From Bacteroidota bacterium (GTDB lineage: Bacteria > Bacteroidota > Ignavibacteria > Ignavibacteriales > Ignavibacteriaceae): a DNA stretch of 9,460 nt. Where the stretch lies: the NCBI GenBank assembly GCA_021793635.1, contig JAJYSI010000093.1, forward strand, positions 1-9,460. The letters are read 5' to 3'. The translations under genes and the position numbers were made by a program. Below are positions 1 to 6,510 of the stretch, in pieces (within the stretch, counting starts at the first letter, position 1; the number at the start of each line of letters is the position of its first letter). Below the pieces are notes generated by a model that saw only the letters and a list, made by a program, of their open reading frames with translations, was not told the DNA's origin and made no database searches.

Positions 1-439
1 AGTTGTCAATTCCCTCTGCGGAAGGCTTATGTTCTTTTACATCGTCGCCTGTCATCATTAAATCAAAGTAATTATAGATGCCGAGCTTTTTAAGTGTAAT
101 TGTTGCGGCTTCTCTTCCTTTGCCTGTATAAATTGAAAGAAGGACATTTTTTGATTTTAGGTAAGCAAGTATTTCTTCAATTCCCGGATAAAGATCAGCC
201 ATGTGATGGTTCTTAGTGTAATAATCATAATAGTCTTTGCGGATGGTTTCATAATTATCTACCGCCCAGGCTTTTAATATTACATCTTCAGTAGGACCGA
301 AGAGTTTGGCAATCTCTTCGTCGGTCATTAGTTTGTTAAAATATTTTTTAGCAATATATCTGAAAGTTTCAAATATCAATTCAAGAGTTGAAGTAAGAGT
401 TCCGTCAACGTCGAAAATTATTCCGTCAAAGTTTCGCAT
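1..439 (-). CDS. HAD-family hydrolase (phosphoglycolate phosphatase-like), C-terminus cut off by window edge
   Basis: Reading the minus strand from ATG at 439 gives 146 residues that run off the window start. HAD motif I is at residues 10-14 (DVDGT; nucleophile D10, acid/base D12). A helical cap follows at about 17-80. Motif II is the T105-G106 of YTGKGR, and the motif III lysine is probably K138 in KEHKPSAEG. Motif IV, the metal-binding acidic pair, lies beyond the edge. The cap placement between motifs I and II and the layout match the PGP/beta-phosphoglucomutase subgroup, which dephosphorylates small cytosolic phosphometabolites; the substrate cannot be read from this. Family members are usually about 210-230 residues, so roughly a third is missing. 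The gene is divergent from the PIN gene, sharing a 105-bp AT-rich spacer. No clear Shine-Dalgarno precedes the ATG. Confidence 0.9.
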   Translation of the reverse strand, partial: MRNFDGIIFDVDGTLTSTLELIFETFRYIAKKYFNKLMTDEEIAKLFGPTEDVILKAWAVDNYETIRKDYYDYYTKNHHMADLYPGIEEILAYLKSKNVLLSIYTGKGREAATITLKKLGIYNYFDLMMTGDDVKEHKPSAEGIDN

Positions 440-544
440 TTCTTATTCTATATATTATTTACAATACAAATTTAGAGAAAGACAGAGATAAATATTTTAA
501 ATAAGTTTTTCACTATCTTTTATAGAAGAATTTTTAATATTCAT

Positions 545-1018
545 ATGAATCAGTCAGTTTATCTTGAAACAACAATTATAAGCTATCGAGCTTCTAAATT
601 AAGCAGAGATTTGATTGTCGCCGGTCACCAGCAAATAACTCATGATTGGTGGGATAATGTTTCAATAAAATTTGATTGTTACATTTCTGAGATTGTAATC
701 GATGAGTGTGAAAAAGGAGATGCTGAGGCAGCTAAGAAACGACTGAATTTAGTACCCGGACTGCCGATTCTTACAGTTAATGAAGAAATAAAAAAAATAG
801 CATCGATTTTTTTTAAGCGGTTCAATATACCTGATAAGTCGAGATTGGATTCGATTCATTTGGCGACGGCATGCTGGTACAACATGGATTACCTCTTAAG
901 TTGGAATTGCAAACATATAGCTAACGGCATAGTAATAAGATTATTAAATGAGATGAGCATAGAATTAAATATCAAGGTTCCGATTATTTGTACACCGGAA
1001 GAATTAATGGAGATATAA
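545..1018 (+). CDS. PIN-domain RNase toxin (VapC-like) of a type II toxin-antitoxin module
   Basis: 157 residues, spanning one PIN domain, the usual length for VapC-type endoribonucleases that cleave RNA with Mg2+. The N-terminal strand YLETTIISY carries E8 where most PIN proteins have the first catalytic Asp. The second acid is E54 in IDECEKGD and the third is D102 in LDSIHLATA. The last motif reads SWNCKHIAN (119-127), with N121 near the usual fourth acid. The C-terminal PIICTPEELM (146-155) is, as I recall, a signature of one PIN subfamily regularly paired with a very small downstream gene starting MW.DPIV, and that partner is present here one base after the stop. The order toxin first, antitoxin second is the reverse of classic vapBC. 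ATG 545 has only a weak purine stretch upstream. The PIN assignment is secure; toxicity is inferred. Confidence 0.88.
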   Translation: MNQSVYLETTIISYRASKLSRDLIVAGHQQITHDWWDNVSIKFDCYISEIVIDECEKGDAEAAKKRLNLVPGLPILTVNEEIKKIASIFFKRFNIPDKSRLDSIHLATACWYNMDYLLSWNCKHIANGIVIRLLNEMSIELNIKVPIICTPEELMEI

Positions 1019-1019
1019 T

Positions 1020-1193
1020 ATGTGGACTGATCCAATTGTACATGAAGTACGAAATTATCGTCGTGAGATTGAGAAATCTTACGGCGGAGATTTTGATAAA
1101 ATATTTTCAAGAATTAAACAACGCGAAAAGAAAAGTAAGGCACGTCTTATAACCGAACCTATAAAAAGGGAACAAGAAAAAAAGACTGCTTAA
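1020..1193 (+). CDS. small antitoxin-like protein paired with the PIN toxin
   Basis: 57-codon gene from ATG 1020 to TAA 1193. It begins MWTDPIVHEVRNYRREIEKS, continues YGGDFDKIFSRIKQREKKSK, and ends in a very Lys/Glu-rich tail. GGAG at 1009-1012 sits seven bases before the ATG, a good ribosome site inside the end of the PIN gene, so the two are probably translationally coupled. The W.DPIV.EV(R)..R......D...IF..(I/L)K pattern matches, from memory, the short proteins found directly after PIN genes of this subfamily, annotated as hypothetical or as putative antitoxins. There is no recognisable DNA-binding fold; an amphipathic helical segment that could wrap the PIN domain is plausible but inferred. 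The gene lies 22 bp before the convergent SDR gene end, with no clear terminator between. Confidence 0.8.
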   Translation: MWTDPIVHEVRNYRREIEKSYGGDFDKIFSRIKQREKKSKARLITEPIKREQEKKTA

Positions 1194-1215
1194 ATAACTT
1201 CGAGTTAATTTGACT

Positions 1216-2145
1216 TTATAAATTTTTATAAAAATCAATAGTCCTGGCTATGCCTGTTTCATATGCAGTTGGTTTGAACGAAAAGTAATTTTCAAATTTC
1301 GACGAATCGAACTCATAATCAAATTCACTCTGGTATAGCATCTCATACAATTCTTTTATTGTTGAATCATAAAAGCCGCCAAGCTTTATCATCCACTTTG
1401 GCATTACCATAATTTTTGAAGTGACCCCAAGTATCTTTGAGGCAATATCTACAAACTGTTTTCCGGTAATTGCAGGCGAGGCTGTGGGCATGTGCCATAC
1501 TTGATTAAAAGCTTTCCCATCTTTGGCTAAAAGATAAAGAGCCTTTCCGCAGTCTTCCGTATAAGTAAAACTGTGTTTCGTGTTTGCATTTACAAACCAC
1601 TGAGGCTTCTTGCCTTTCAGCATTCGATCAATGACAAGTATATTAGGAATACTGGAAGCAGGCGCATAGGTTCCGTAAAAATCTGCCGCGCGCGCAATAA
1701 TTATTTCTAACCCGCCGTTTTTCATCTCCGATTTCAGGTATTCAAAAAGCTTTGCTCTTATTTCTCCTTTTTTACTGCAAGGATTTATCGGAGAATCTTC
1801 AGTCATCTTACCGGTAACTTTTCCCAGTGCATAAATATTGTCAAAAAAAATCAGCTTTGCTCTTTTTGCTTTGCAGGCTTCAACAGTGTTGCGCATAATA
1901 TTCATCCAGTTTGCCTGCCAGATTTTTAGATTGTACTTAAGTCCGGCGGTAAGATAGACAATTGAATTTTCTTCAACAGCATTCTTAACCTCATCAAACT
2001 TTGTTAAATCGGCTTTGAGGCTTTCTGCCGGCGGCATACTGTGCCCGCTTCGTGAGACCAACTTTACATTTTCATTTTTACCGAGAAGTTCTTTTACCAG
2101 AACCGTTGCAATTGTTCCGCCCGCACCGAGGATAATATGCTTCAT
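1216..2145 (-). CDS. atypical SDR / NAD-dependent epimerase-dehydratase family protein
   Basis: 309 residues, a typical length for the extended or atypical SDR families. The N-terminal Rossmann strand gives ILGAGGTIA (residues 5-13), a GxxGxxG-like NAD(P)-binding loop whose third glycine is Ala. VKLVSRSG (27-34) places Arg where NADP-preferring enzymes bind the 2'-phosphate, and LKADLTKFD (43-51) is the usual adenine-side Asp. FFDNIYALG (about 99-107) is the counterpart of the catalytic-Ser strand. The YxxxK motif is absent: the matching stretch reads KKGEIRAKLFEYL, as in atypical SDRs that carry G..RA there. ARAADFYG and the TYTED segment are the usual substrate-side strands. Substrate unknown; it may be a regulatory or isoflavone-reductase-like member. 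It lies 16 bp downstream of the DUF3795 gene on the same strand, so co-transcription is likely. ATG 2145 has a weak ribosome site. Confidence 0.85.
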   Translation of the reverse strand: MKHIILGAGGTIATVLVKELLGKNENVKLVSRSGHSMPPAESLKADLTKFDEVKNAVEENSIVYLTAGLKYNLKIWQANWMNIMRNTVEACKAKRAKLIFFDNIYALGKVTGKMTEDSPINPCSKKGEIRAKLFEYLKSEMKNGGLEIIIARAADFYGTYAPASSIPNILVIDRMLKGKKPQWFVNANTKHSFTYTEDCGKALYLLAKDGKAFNQVWHMPTASPAITGKQFVDIASKILGVTSKIMVMPKWMIKLGGFYDSTIKELYEMLYQSEFDYEFDSSKFENYFSFKPTAYETGIARTIDFYKNL

Positions 2146-2161
2146 AAATTATTCTTTCAGT

Positions 2162-2530
2162 TTAATTGATTATTATATTACTTCTAATTATTTCAAGTCT
2201 TTCTTTTGCAGAATGATCGGCTTTGAACATCTCCAATAAATCTCCGCAAGCATAGTCTTCACAGCAGGCGCATTTCTCAATTTCTTTTTGCATGGCGCAG
2301 TTTCTTATCTTACAGTTAGAACAGCCTGAAAATAAAATACCTTTTGAAGTTTTGCATCCGTCGCAACCGTTTACGTCTTCGAACTTGTAATCAACATTGT
2401 AATGCTTTTTAATTTCGCGGATGATTTCAGAAATCATTTCATTCTTTCTAGACGGATTGGTTTCTCTTGAGATAAGATAGACAGTACAGCCGCTGCAGTC
2501 CAATCCGCAAAATGAAATTGAGGAGTTCAT
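2162..2530 (-). CDS. DUF3795 cysteine-rich, probable zinc-binding protein
   Basis: 122 residues with twelve cysteines: C8, C12, C15 near the N-terminus (FCGLDCSGC), C56 and C59 (GCDGC), C70 and C73 (GCSNC), C78, C87, C89, C90 and C95. The opening CGLDCSGC followed by a helix, then C..C pairs and a C-terminal CEDYxC motif, is the DUF3795 pattern. Members are small cytosolic proteins presumed to bind zinc, with no established reaction. It is first in a two-gene minus-strand unit with the SDR. The spacer to the divergent glycoside hydrolase gene is 165 bp and should contain promoters for both directions. No convincing Shine-Dalgarno is seen before ATG 2530. Family call is firm; function is not known. 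Confidence 0.87.
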   Translation of the reverse strand: MNSSISFCGLDCSGCTVYLISRETNPSRKNEMISEIIREIKKHYNVDYKFEDVNGCDGCKTSKGILFSGCSNCKIRNCAMQKEIEKCACCEDYACGDLLEMFKADHSAKERLEIIRSNIIIN

Positions 2531-2695
2531 AATGTTATTCAGTTGAAATTAGTAACGTTATAAATTAACACTTAAATTTGATGTAATCCAATAGCTATCA
2601 CTTAAACTTTATTAGCTTGGAATTGATTCGGAACATGTTTTTCAATAATTTTTAATTAGAAATAAAATCTGGATTGAATACTTCCGAGATAATTT

Positions 2696-4108
2696 TTGAC
2701 AAGACTTGTACATAAATACCTAATTCTCTTATTCGTTATTATATCCTTTACTTTCTCATTTAAAGTAGATGCACAAAGCCGCTCCAGCATTTTTCAAAAT
2801 GGGAAACTGAAAGTTTCGCCCAATAGACATTACCTTGAATTTGAAAACGGAAAGCCATTCTTCTGGCTCGGCGATACAGGCTGGCTTTTATTTTCAAAAT
2901 TAAAAAGGGAAGAAGCAAGAAAATATATTGATGACAGAGCTCGCAAAGGCTTTAATGTAATCCAGGCAATGGTTCTGCATGCACTTCCTGAAGTTAATGC
3001 CTACGGTGACTCAGCTTTTGTCGGCAACGATCCTGCTGATCCTAAAGTAACATCCGGAAATAATCCGCACGATAAGGCTCAATATGATTTCTGGGACCAT
3101 GTTGACTACATTGTTAGTTATGCTGCTAAGAAAGGAATTTTTATTGCGATGGTTCCGGTGTGGGGAGCTAACGTTCGAAACGGCAGTGTTAATTTAAAGA
3201 AGGCTGCCGCTTATATTACCTGGCTCGCTGAAAGATATAAAAATAAATCCAATATCATCTGGATTAACGGCGGAGATACAAAAGGAAGTCAGAATACTAA
3301 GGTGTGGAATGAGATCGGCAATATAATTCACCGTATCGATCCAAACCATTTAATTACTTTTCATCCGTTCGGAAGGACACAATCTTCAACATGGTTTAAT
3401 AATGAATCATGGCTGAACTTTAACATGTTCCAATCGGGTCATAAAGATTATTCACAAGACAGCACCGGATATGGAGAAGATAACTGGAAGTACGTTCGTG
3501 ATGATTGGAATTTAAAATTAGTTAAGCCTGCTCTGGACGGCGAGCCTTCTTATGAAAACATTCCACACGGACTTCATGATCCTTCAATGCCTTACTGGAA
3601 AGATAATGATGTTCGAAGATATGCCTACTGGTCAGTCTTTGCAGGTGCCTTCGGCTTTACTTACGGCGACAACGCAGTAATGCAGTTTTATAAGCCCGGC
3701 GATAAAGGAGCTTACGGCGTTAAGGAATATTGGTACGATGCTTTAAATGATCCCGGTTCGTTCGAGATGGTTTATTTGAAAAAGTTGATGTTATCAGTAC
3801 CATATTTTGAAAGAGTTCCCGATGAATCCATAATTGCCGGTAAAAATGGTAAAAGATATAATTACCTTGCCGCTACGAGAGGCAAAACATATCTTTTTAT
3901 TTATACATATAACGGTCGCAATTTTGAAATTAACATGGGAAAAATTTCCGGTAAATATGTAAATGCTTATTGGTATAATCCAAGAAACGGAAGTTCTAAT
4001 TTCATTGGGAAATTTATAAACAAGGGAAAGAAAGAATTTAATCCTCCGGGAAAAAAGAAAGACGGGAATGACTGGGTACTGATCATTAAAGATGCTTCTG
4101 GAAAGTAA
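2696..4108 (+). CDS. exported glycoside hydrolase, DUF4038/GH140 (apiosidase-like) with C-terminal Collagen_bind_2-type domain
   Basis: 470 residues. TTG at 2696 is chosen because TAA lies two codons upstream in frame, no ATG occurs before residue 92, and this start gives a complete Sec signal peptide: basic R3/H6/K7, hydrophobic 8-22, cleavage after VDA (about 26). The mature protein opens with the DUF4038 hallmark FFWLGDTGWLLFSKL (about 55-69) and a (beta/alpha)8-like barrel to about 365: GFNVIQAMVLH, FWDHVDYIV, KKGIFIAMVPVWG, NIIWINGGD (186-194), DGEPSYEN (281-288). D194 and E283 are the best candidates for acid/base and nucleophile by analogy with characterised GH140 apiosidases. The remaining ~100 residues (RGKTYLFIYTYNGRNF, YVNAYWYNPRNG) match the beta-sandwich commonly following DUF4038. 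Likely role: periplasmic or exported plant-polysaccharide debranching. No sorting domain, lipobox or SusC/D neighbour is visible; the exact sugar is inferred. Confidence 0.88.
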   Translation: MTRLVHKYLILLFVIISFTFSFKVDAQSRSSIFQNGKLKVSPNRHYLEFENGKPFFWLGDTGWLLFSKLKREEARKYIDDRARKGFNVIQAMVLHALPEVNAYGDSAFVGNDPADPKVTSGNNPHDKAQYDFWDHVDYIVSYAAKKGIFIAMVPVWGANVRNGSVNLKKAAAYITWLAERYKNKSNIIWINGGDTKGSQNTKVWNEIGNIIHRIDPNHLITFHPFGRTQSSTWFNNESWLNFNMFQSGHKDYSQDSTGYGEDNWKYVRDDWNLKLVKPALDGEPSYENIPHGLHDPSMPYWKDNDVRRYAYWSVFAGAFGFTYGDNAVMQFYKPGDKGAYGVKEYWYDALNDPGSFEMVYLKKLMLSVPYFERVPDESIIAGKNGKRYNYLAATRGKTYLFIYTYNGRNFEINMGKISGKYVNAYWYNPRNGSSNFIGKFINKGKKEFNPPGKKKDGNDWVLIIKDASGK

Positions 4109-4203
4109 AGAATGTCACTTTTGATCTATGACGAAGAGGTATAGATTACGATTATTTTATTTTCGGATTATTAGTTCATCATGGAGTAAATTATTTTTGC
4201 TTA

Positions 4204-4250
4204 GGCTGTCATGATATTGGCTCCGATTATATCAGCCGTTCATGACAGCC
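4204..4250. repeat. inverted repeat between convergent genes (possible bidirectional terminator or REP-like hairpin)
   Basis: GGCTGTCATGA (4204-4214) pairs perfectly with TCATGACAGCC (4240-4250). The 25-base interior has a second possible stem, GGCT 4219-4222 with AGCC 4234-4237. It sits in the 166-bp space between the 3' ends of the convergent GH140 and T9SS-protein genes, the usual place for a shared terminator. However, neither strand shows a T-tract right after the stem, so it may instead act by processing or Rho, or be a dispersed palindromic repeat. Confidence 0.6.
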
Positions 4251-4274
4251 GGGAAGTAAATTATGATGCAGATA

Positions 4275-5378
4275 TTATTTCAGCAAGATTATTTTTTTCG
4301 TACTAATAAAATTTCCGGCTTGCATCCGGTAAAAATATATGCCGCTTGAAAGACTGCCTGCATTATAGTTTACCGTATAATTTCCCTGCAGTTTATTTTC
4401 ATCCACAATCGTCCCAAGTTCCTTACCAAGCATATTGTAAACTTTTATTGTTACATGACTGTAAGCCGGAACCTGGTAGCTGATAGTTGTTGCCGGGTTA
4501 AAAGGATTCGGATAGTTCTGGCTTAAGCTATATTCTGAAGGAGCTTCTGTTTTAATAACTTTAACATCAGTGAATGATGAGGAAACGAGTACCATCATTT
4601 TGTTTATTGCAACATTTCCCGAATCAGGCTGCGAAGAAGGCACCATGATATCAATAAAAATTCCTTCTCTGGTCATAAATAAAAATTCTTTATCGCCTAA
4701 GCTTGTATGATCCAATTTTATTCTTAAGCATTCAACCTGGCTGCCGTTTATTTTCAAGGTTCCGTAGCCATCAACCGTAGTTATGTTATTAACATTAAAT
4801 GAAGAACTTGAGGTAACGCTGTTCGAGGAGCTATATACGGTGTCGTACGCAGTAAGTGACTGGGAGAATGAATAGCGGTATGATATCGGGAACTTACCCA
4901 TAACCTGATAAGGGATGTAATGTTCAAACTTCTGCGGAAAAGTAACCGTAGCTTGACCTAAAACGAAAATTGTATCCTGTCCGAATAAAAATACCGGGTT
5001 CATTTCTATTAGATCAAGGTTTTCTCCCATTGTAACGGCACTGGAAGGAAATCTTGATATCATTATGGGTACACTGCCTACATAATAGTTGTTTGATACG
5101 CCGTATGCGGGCAGTTGTACATTTGAAAAATCATAAATATTCGGACCGCCGGCTTTCCCTATGTCTACAACATTAAGTGTTTCATCAGAATTGGTATAAG
5201 TGTGGGTAAGCCCGGGAGTAAATATTGCTTTAATTTGATCGAGTGTAATACTAACCTGTGCCGGGGAATCTGAAAGAAATCCGAAGAAGAATAATAAAGA
5301 AACAATTGGTGTCGAACGTTTTACACTCCCAATTGTTGAACGGAAATAATAAAAGAAAGACTGTAAGAAGCTTATCAT
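4275..5378 (-). CDS. secreted protein of unknown function with T9SS type A C-terminal sorting domain
   Basis: 367 residues. Start ATG 5378 is supported by AGGTGA at 5383-5388, four bases upstream. The N-terminus is unusually long for a signal peptide: about 22 polar/aromatic residues with basic R13, K20, R21, then a hydrophobic run at 24-36 and cleavage probably after SPA (about 40). Residues 41-275 are Ser/Thr/Tyr-rich beta-type sequence that I do not recognise; one Cys (C217) is present. Residues 282-367 are a type A sorting domain: YSLSQNYPNPFNPATTISYQVP split over 283-304, VTIKVYNMLGKEL (309-321), GSLSSGIYFYRMQAG (341-355) and a basic-hydrophobic end, KKIILLK. T9SS recognises this domain at the outer membrane and attaches or releases the cargo at the cell surface. 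The gene is convergent with GH140; nothing else links them functionally. Confidence 0.9.
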   Translation of the reverse strand: MISFLQSFFYYFRSTIGSVKRSTPIVSLLFFFGFLSDSPAQVSITLDQIKAIFTPGLTHTYTNSDETLNVVDIGKAGGPNIYDFSNVQLPAYGVSNNYYVGSVPIMISRFPSSAVTMGENLDLIEMNPVFLFGQDTIFVLGQATVTFPQKFEHYIPYQVMGKFPISYRYSFSQSLTAYDTVYSSSNSVTSSSSFNVNNITTVDGYGTLKINGSQVECLRIKLDHTSLGDKEFLFMTREGIFIDIMVPSSQPDSGNVAINKMMVLVSSSFTDVKVIKTEAPSEYSLSQNYPNPFNPATTISYQVPAYSHVTIKVYNMLGKELGTIVDENKLQGNYTVNYNAGSLSSGIYFYRMQAGNFISTKKIILLK

Positions 5379-5465
5379 GATTTCACCTGAATAAATTGTT
5401 AGTGATAGAACACGATATTTAGTTTAATAAAACTTACTTTTATTTACAATTTGTTACAAGCGGAA

Positions 5466-5499
5466 TTTTAGAATAATCTAACAATTTTTTATTCTAAAA
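5466..5499. repeat. AT-rich inverted repeat upstream of the T9SS-protein gene
   Basis: TTTTAGAATAA (5466-5476) and TTATTCTAAAA (5489-5499) form a perfect 11-bp stem with a 12-base interior. It lies about 90-120 bp upstream of the T9SS-protein start codon and could be an operator or an untranslated-region hairpin. The sequence is so AT-rich that chance is a real alternative. Its arms resemble the core of the 21-bp repeats 0.7 kb away (TTAGAA...TTCTAA). Confidence 0.35.
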
Positions 5500-5716
5500 A
5501 TTGGATAAGGTATTTTTCATGATCAATTTAATACCTGCCTTTTAATGTGGTACATTTTTTTTAATGAAGTTGAGTTTTTGATTGTTCCGAACAAAATCAG
5601 AAATCCATCCAAACTGACGGAAATCTAACTATGGAATGAAAAAATACAGCTAACCGAACTGACATGAATTTGATGGAAACTGCAATTATTTGTAATTATG
5701 ATAAGCAGTATTATTT

Positions 5717-5950
5717 CTAAAGCGGCACTACTCTATATTTGTTCGGATATAATACTTTATATTTTGTTTTTGATCTTGATAATGCAAAATCCTCTATTAT
5801 CACTTCATCTTTTCTTACAATAATTTTTTTTGTTTGGGGAAAGTACTGATATGCCTTTTTGTTCCCAGTTTTGAAATTTATAAAGAAGCAGCCTAAAGTA
5901 TGTTTTCAGGGAGTAACATTATCCAATTCATAATTTCCATTTATGGCGTT
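5717..5950 (-). pseudogene. possible decayed coding remnant, family not recognised
   Basis: In one minus-strand frame an open run of 62 codons ends at TAG 5717-5719. It has coding-like composition (for example FKTGNKKAYQYFPQTKKIIV and VLYPNKYRVVPL) but no usable start codon. Directly upstream is an in-frame TGA at 5906-5908, before which the same frame reads NAINGNYELDNVTP back to another TGA at 5951-5953. The pattern fits the tail of a gene broken by stops, but the length is within what an AT-rich non-coding region could produce. I cannot name a family. Confidence 0.22.
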
Positions 5951-6115
5951 TCAAAATTTATGCGCTGATATTAGAATTGGAGACAATCAATTACCTTACT
6001 AATAATGCTAAGTCTTAGAGTTTTTCCGTTCGACTCGATACTTTAACGGACACTTAGTTGAAGACTTTTGTCTGAAATATTAAAATGTCCATCAAAACTA
6101 AGCGACTAGGGAAGT

Positions 6116-6150
6116 AAAAAGATTATCGGAAGCTGCTTTCCGATTATTTT
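6116..6150. terminator. bidirectional intrinsic terminator
   Basis: ATCGGAA (6125-6131) pairs with TTCCGAT (6138-6144) around a six-base loop. After one T-T mismatch, the flanking AAGAT and ATTTT continue the stem. AAAAA at 6116-6120 and TTATTTT at 6144-6150 give T-rich tails on both strands, the minus-strand one (T5) being stronger. No gene ends right at it. It would insulate the 21-bp array from the region to its left and stop any minus-strand transcript coming through from arsC. Confidence 0.6.
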
Positions 6151-6395
6151 GACATCAATCCAAATCTATTTTAGATAATTCTCAAGTCCGGTTGGGAATT
6201 TCCTAGTTCAACTTGAAATAATCCAAAGTCATCTTAGAAAATCCCGACTCGAACTTGGATTATTCTAACCTCGACTTAGAATTTTCCAACCTTAGTTTGG
6301 AAATTTGTAATCTTTACTTGGAATATTCTAAGAACGGCTTGCAATGTTCTAAAGCCGGGTTGAACTTTTCTAATCCGTTTGGCATCGTTCTATCT
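6144..6395. repeat. degenerate 21-bp tandem repeat array, about 11-12 units with near-palindromic core
   Basis: Units of exactly 21 bp start at 6165, 6186, 6207, 6228, 6249, 6270, 6291, 6312, 6333 and 6354. Decayed units flank them at about 6144 and 6375. Each has a 6-base variable part, often ending in C, followed by a core close to TTGGAATATTCTAA plus one variable base. Ideally this is a dyad, TTRGAA-WW-TTCYAA. Units such as 6312 (TTGGAATATTCTAA) and 6249 (TTGGATTATTCTAA) fit it closely. 21 bp is two DNA helical turns, so all cores would face the same side of the helix. Because 21 is a multiple of three, the array also reads as a heptapeptide repeat (SNLDLEF, SNLSLEI, CNLYLEY). No family is recognised. 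Confidence 0.85.
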
Positions 6396-6409
6396 TTTGT
6401 TGGGTGCAG

Positions 6410-6450
6410 CCTAATCCGGATAGGGTTGATCCAATCCGGATTAGGTTTTT
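6410..6450 (+). terminator. intrinsic terminator just after the 21-bp array
   Basis: CCTAATCCGGAT (6410-6421) pairs perfectly with ATCCGGATTAGG (6434-6445) around a 12-base loop and is followed directly by TTTTT (6446-6450). This is a standard rho-independent shape on the plus strand only; on the minus strand no T-tract follows. No recognised plus-strand gene lies upstream, so it implies a transcript that crosses the repeat array, or it is a mobile or relic hairpin. Confidence 0.7.
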
Positions 6451-6510
6451 ACTCCAAATTCAAAGGATTAGTTGATATGCGCAATGGATATGTGATAGGT
6501 GGGCAAGGAT

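Noticed and set aside
306..491. Plus-strand open frame opposite the HAD gene
   Set aside because: Its first two thirds are antisense to the conserved HAD motif I region; its own translation shows no domain.
889..1110. Minus-strand open frame opposite the PIN/antitoxin junction
   Set aside because: It is a shadow of two better-supported genes on the plus strand.
2015..2239. Plus-strand open frame spanning the SDR/DUF3795 junction
   Set aside because: Antisense to both genes, including the SDR nucleotide-binding loop.
6048..6102. Possible pseudoknot from GGACA/TGTCC and CTTAGTT/AACTAAG
   Set aside because: The stems are only 5 and 7 bp with long loops in AT-rich DNA, and no known structured RNA or conserved motif matches.
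6144..6395. CRISPR array
   Set aside because: The unit is only 21 bp, the conserved core is degenerate from copy to copy, the variable part is six bases, and no cas gene is nearby.
6410..6445. Integron attC site
   Set aside because: The hairpin lacks the GTTRRRY/RYYYAAC ends and extrahelical bases of attC, and its T-tail fits a terminator better.
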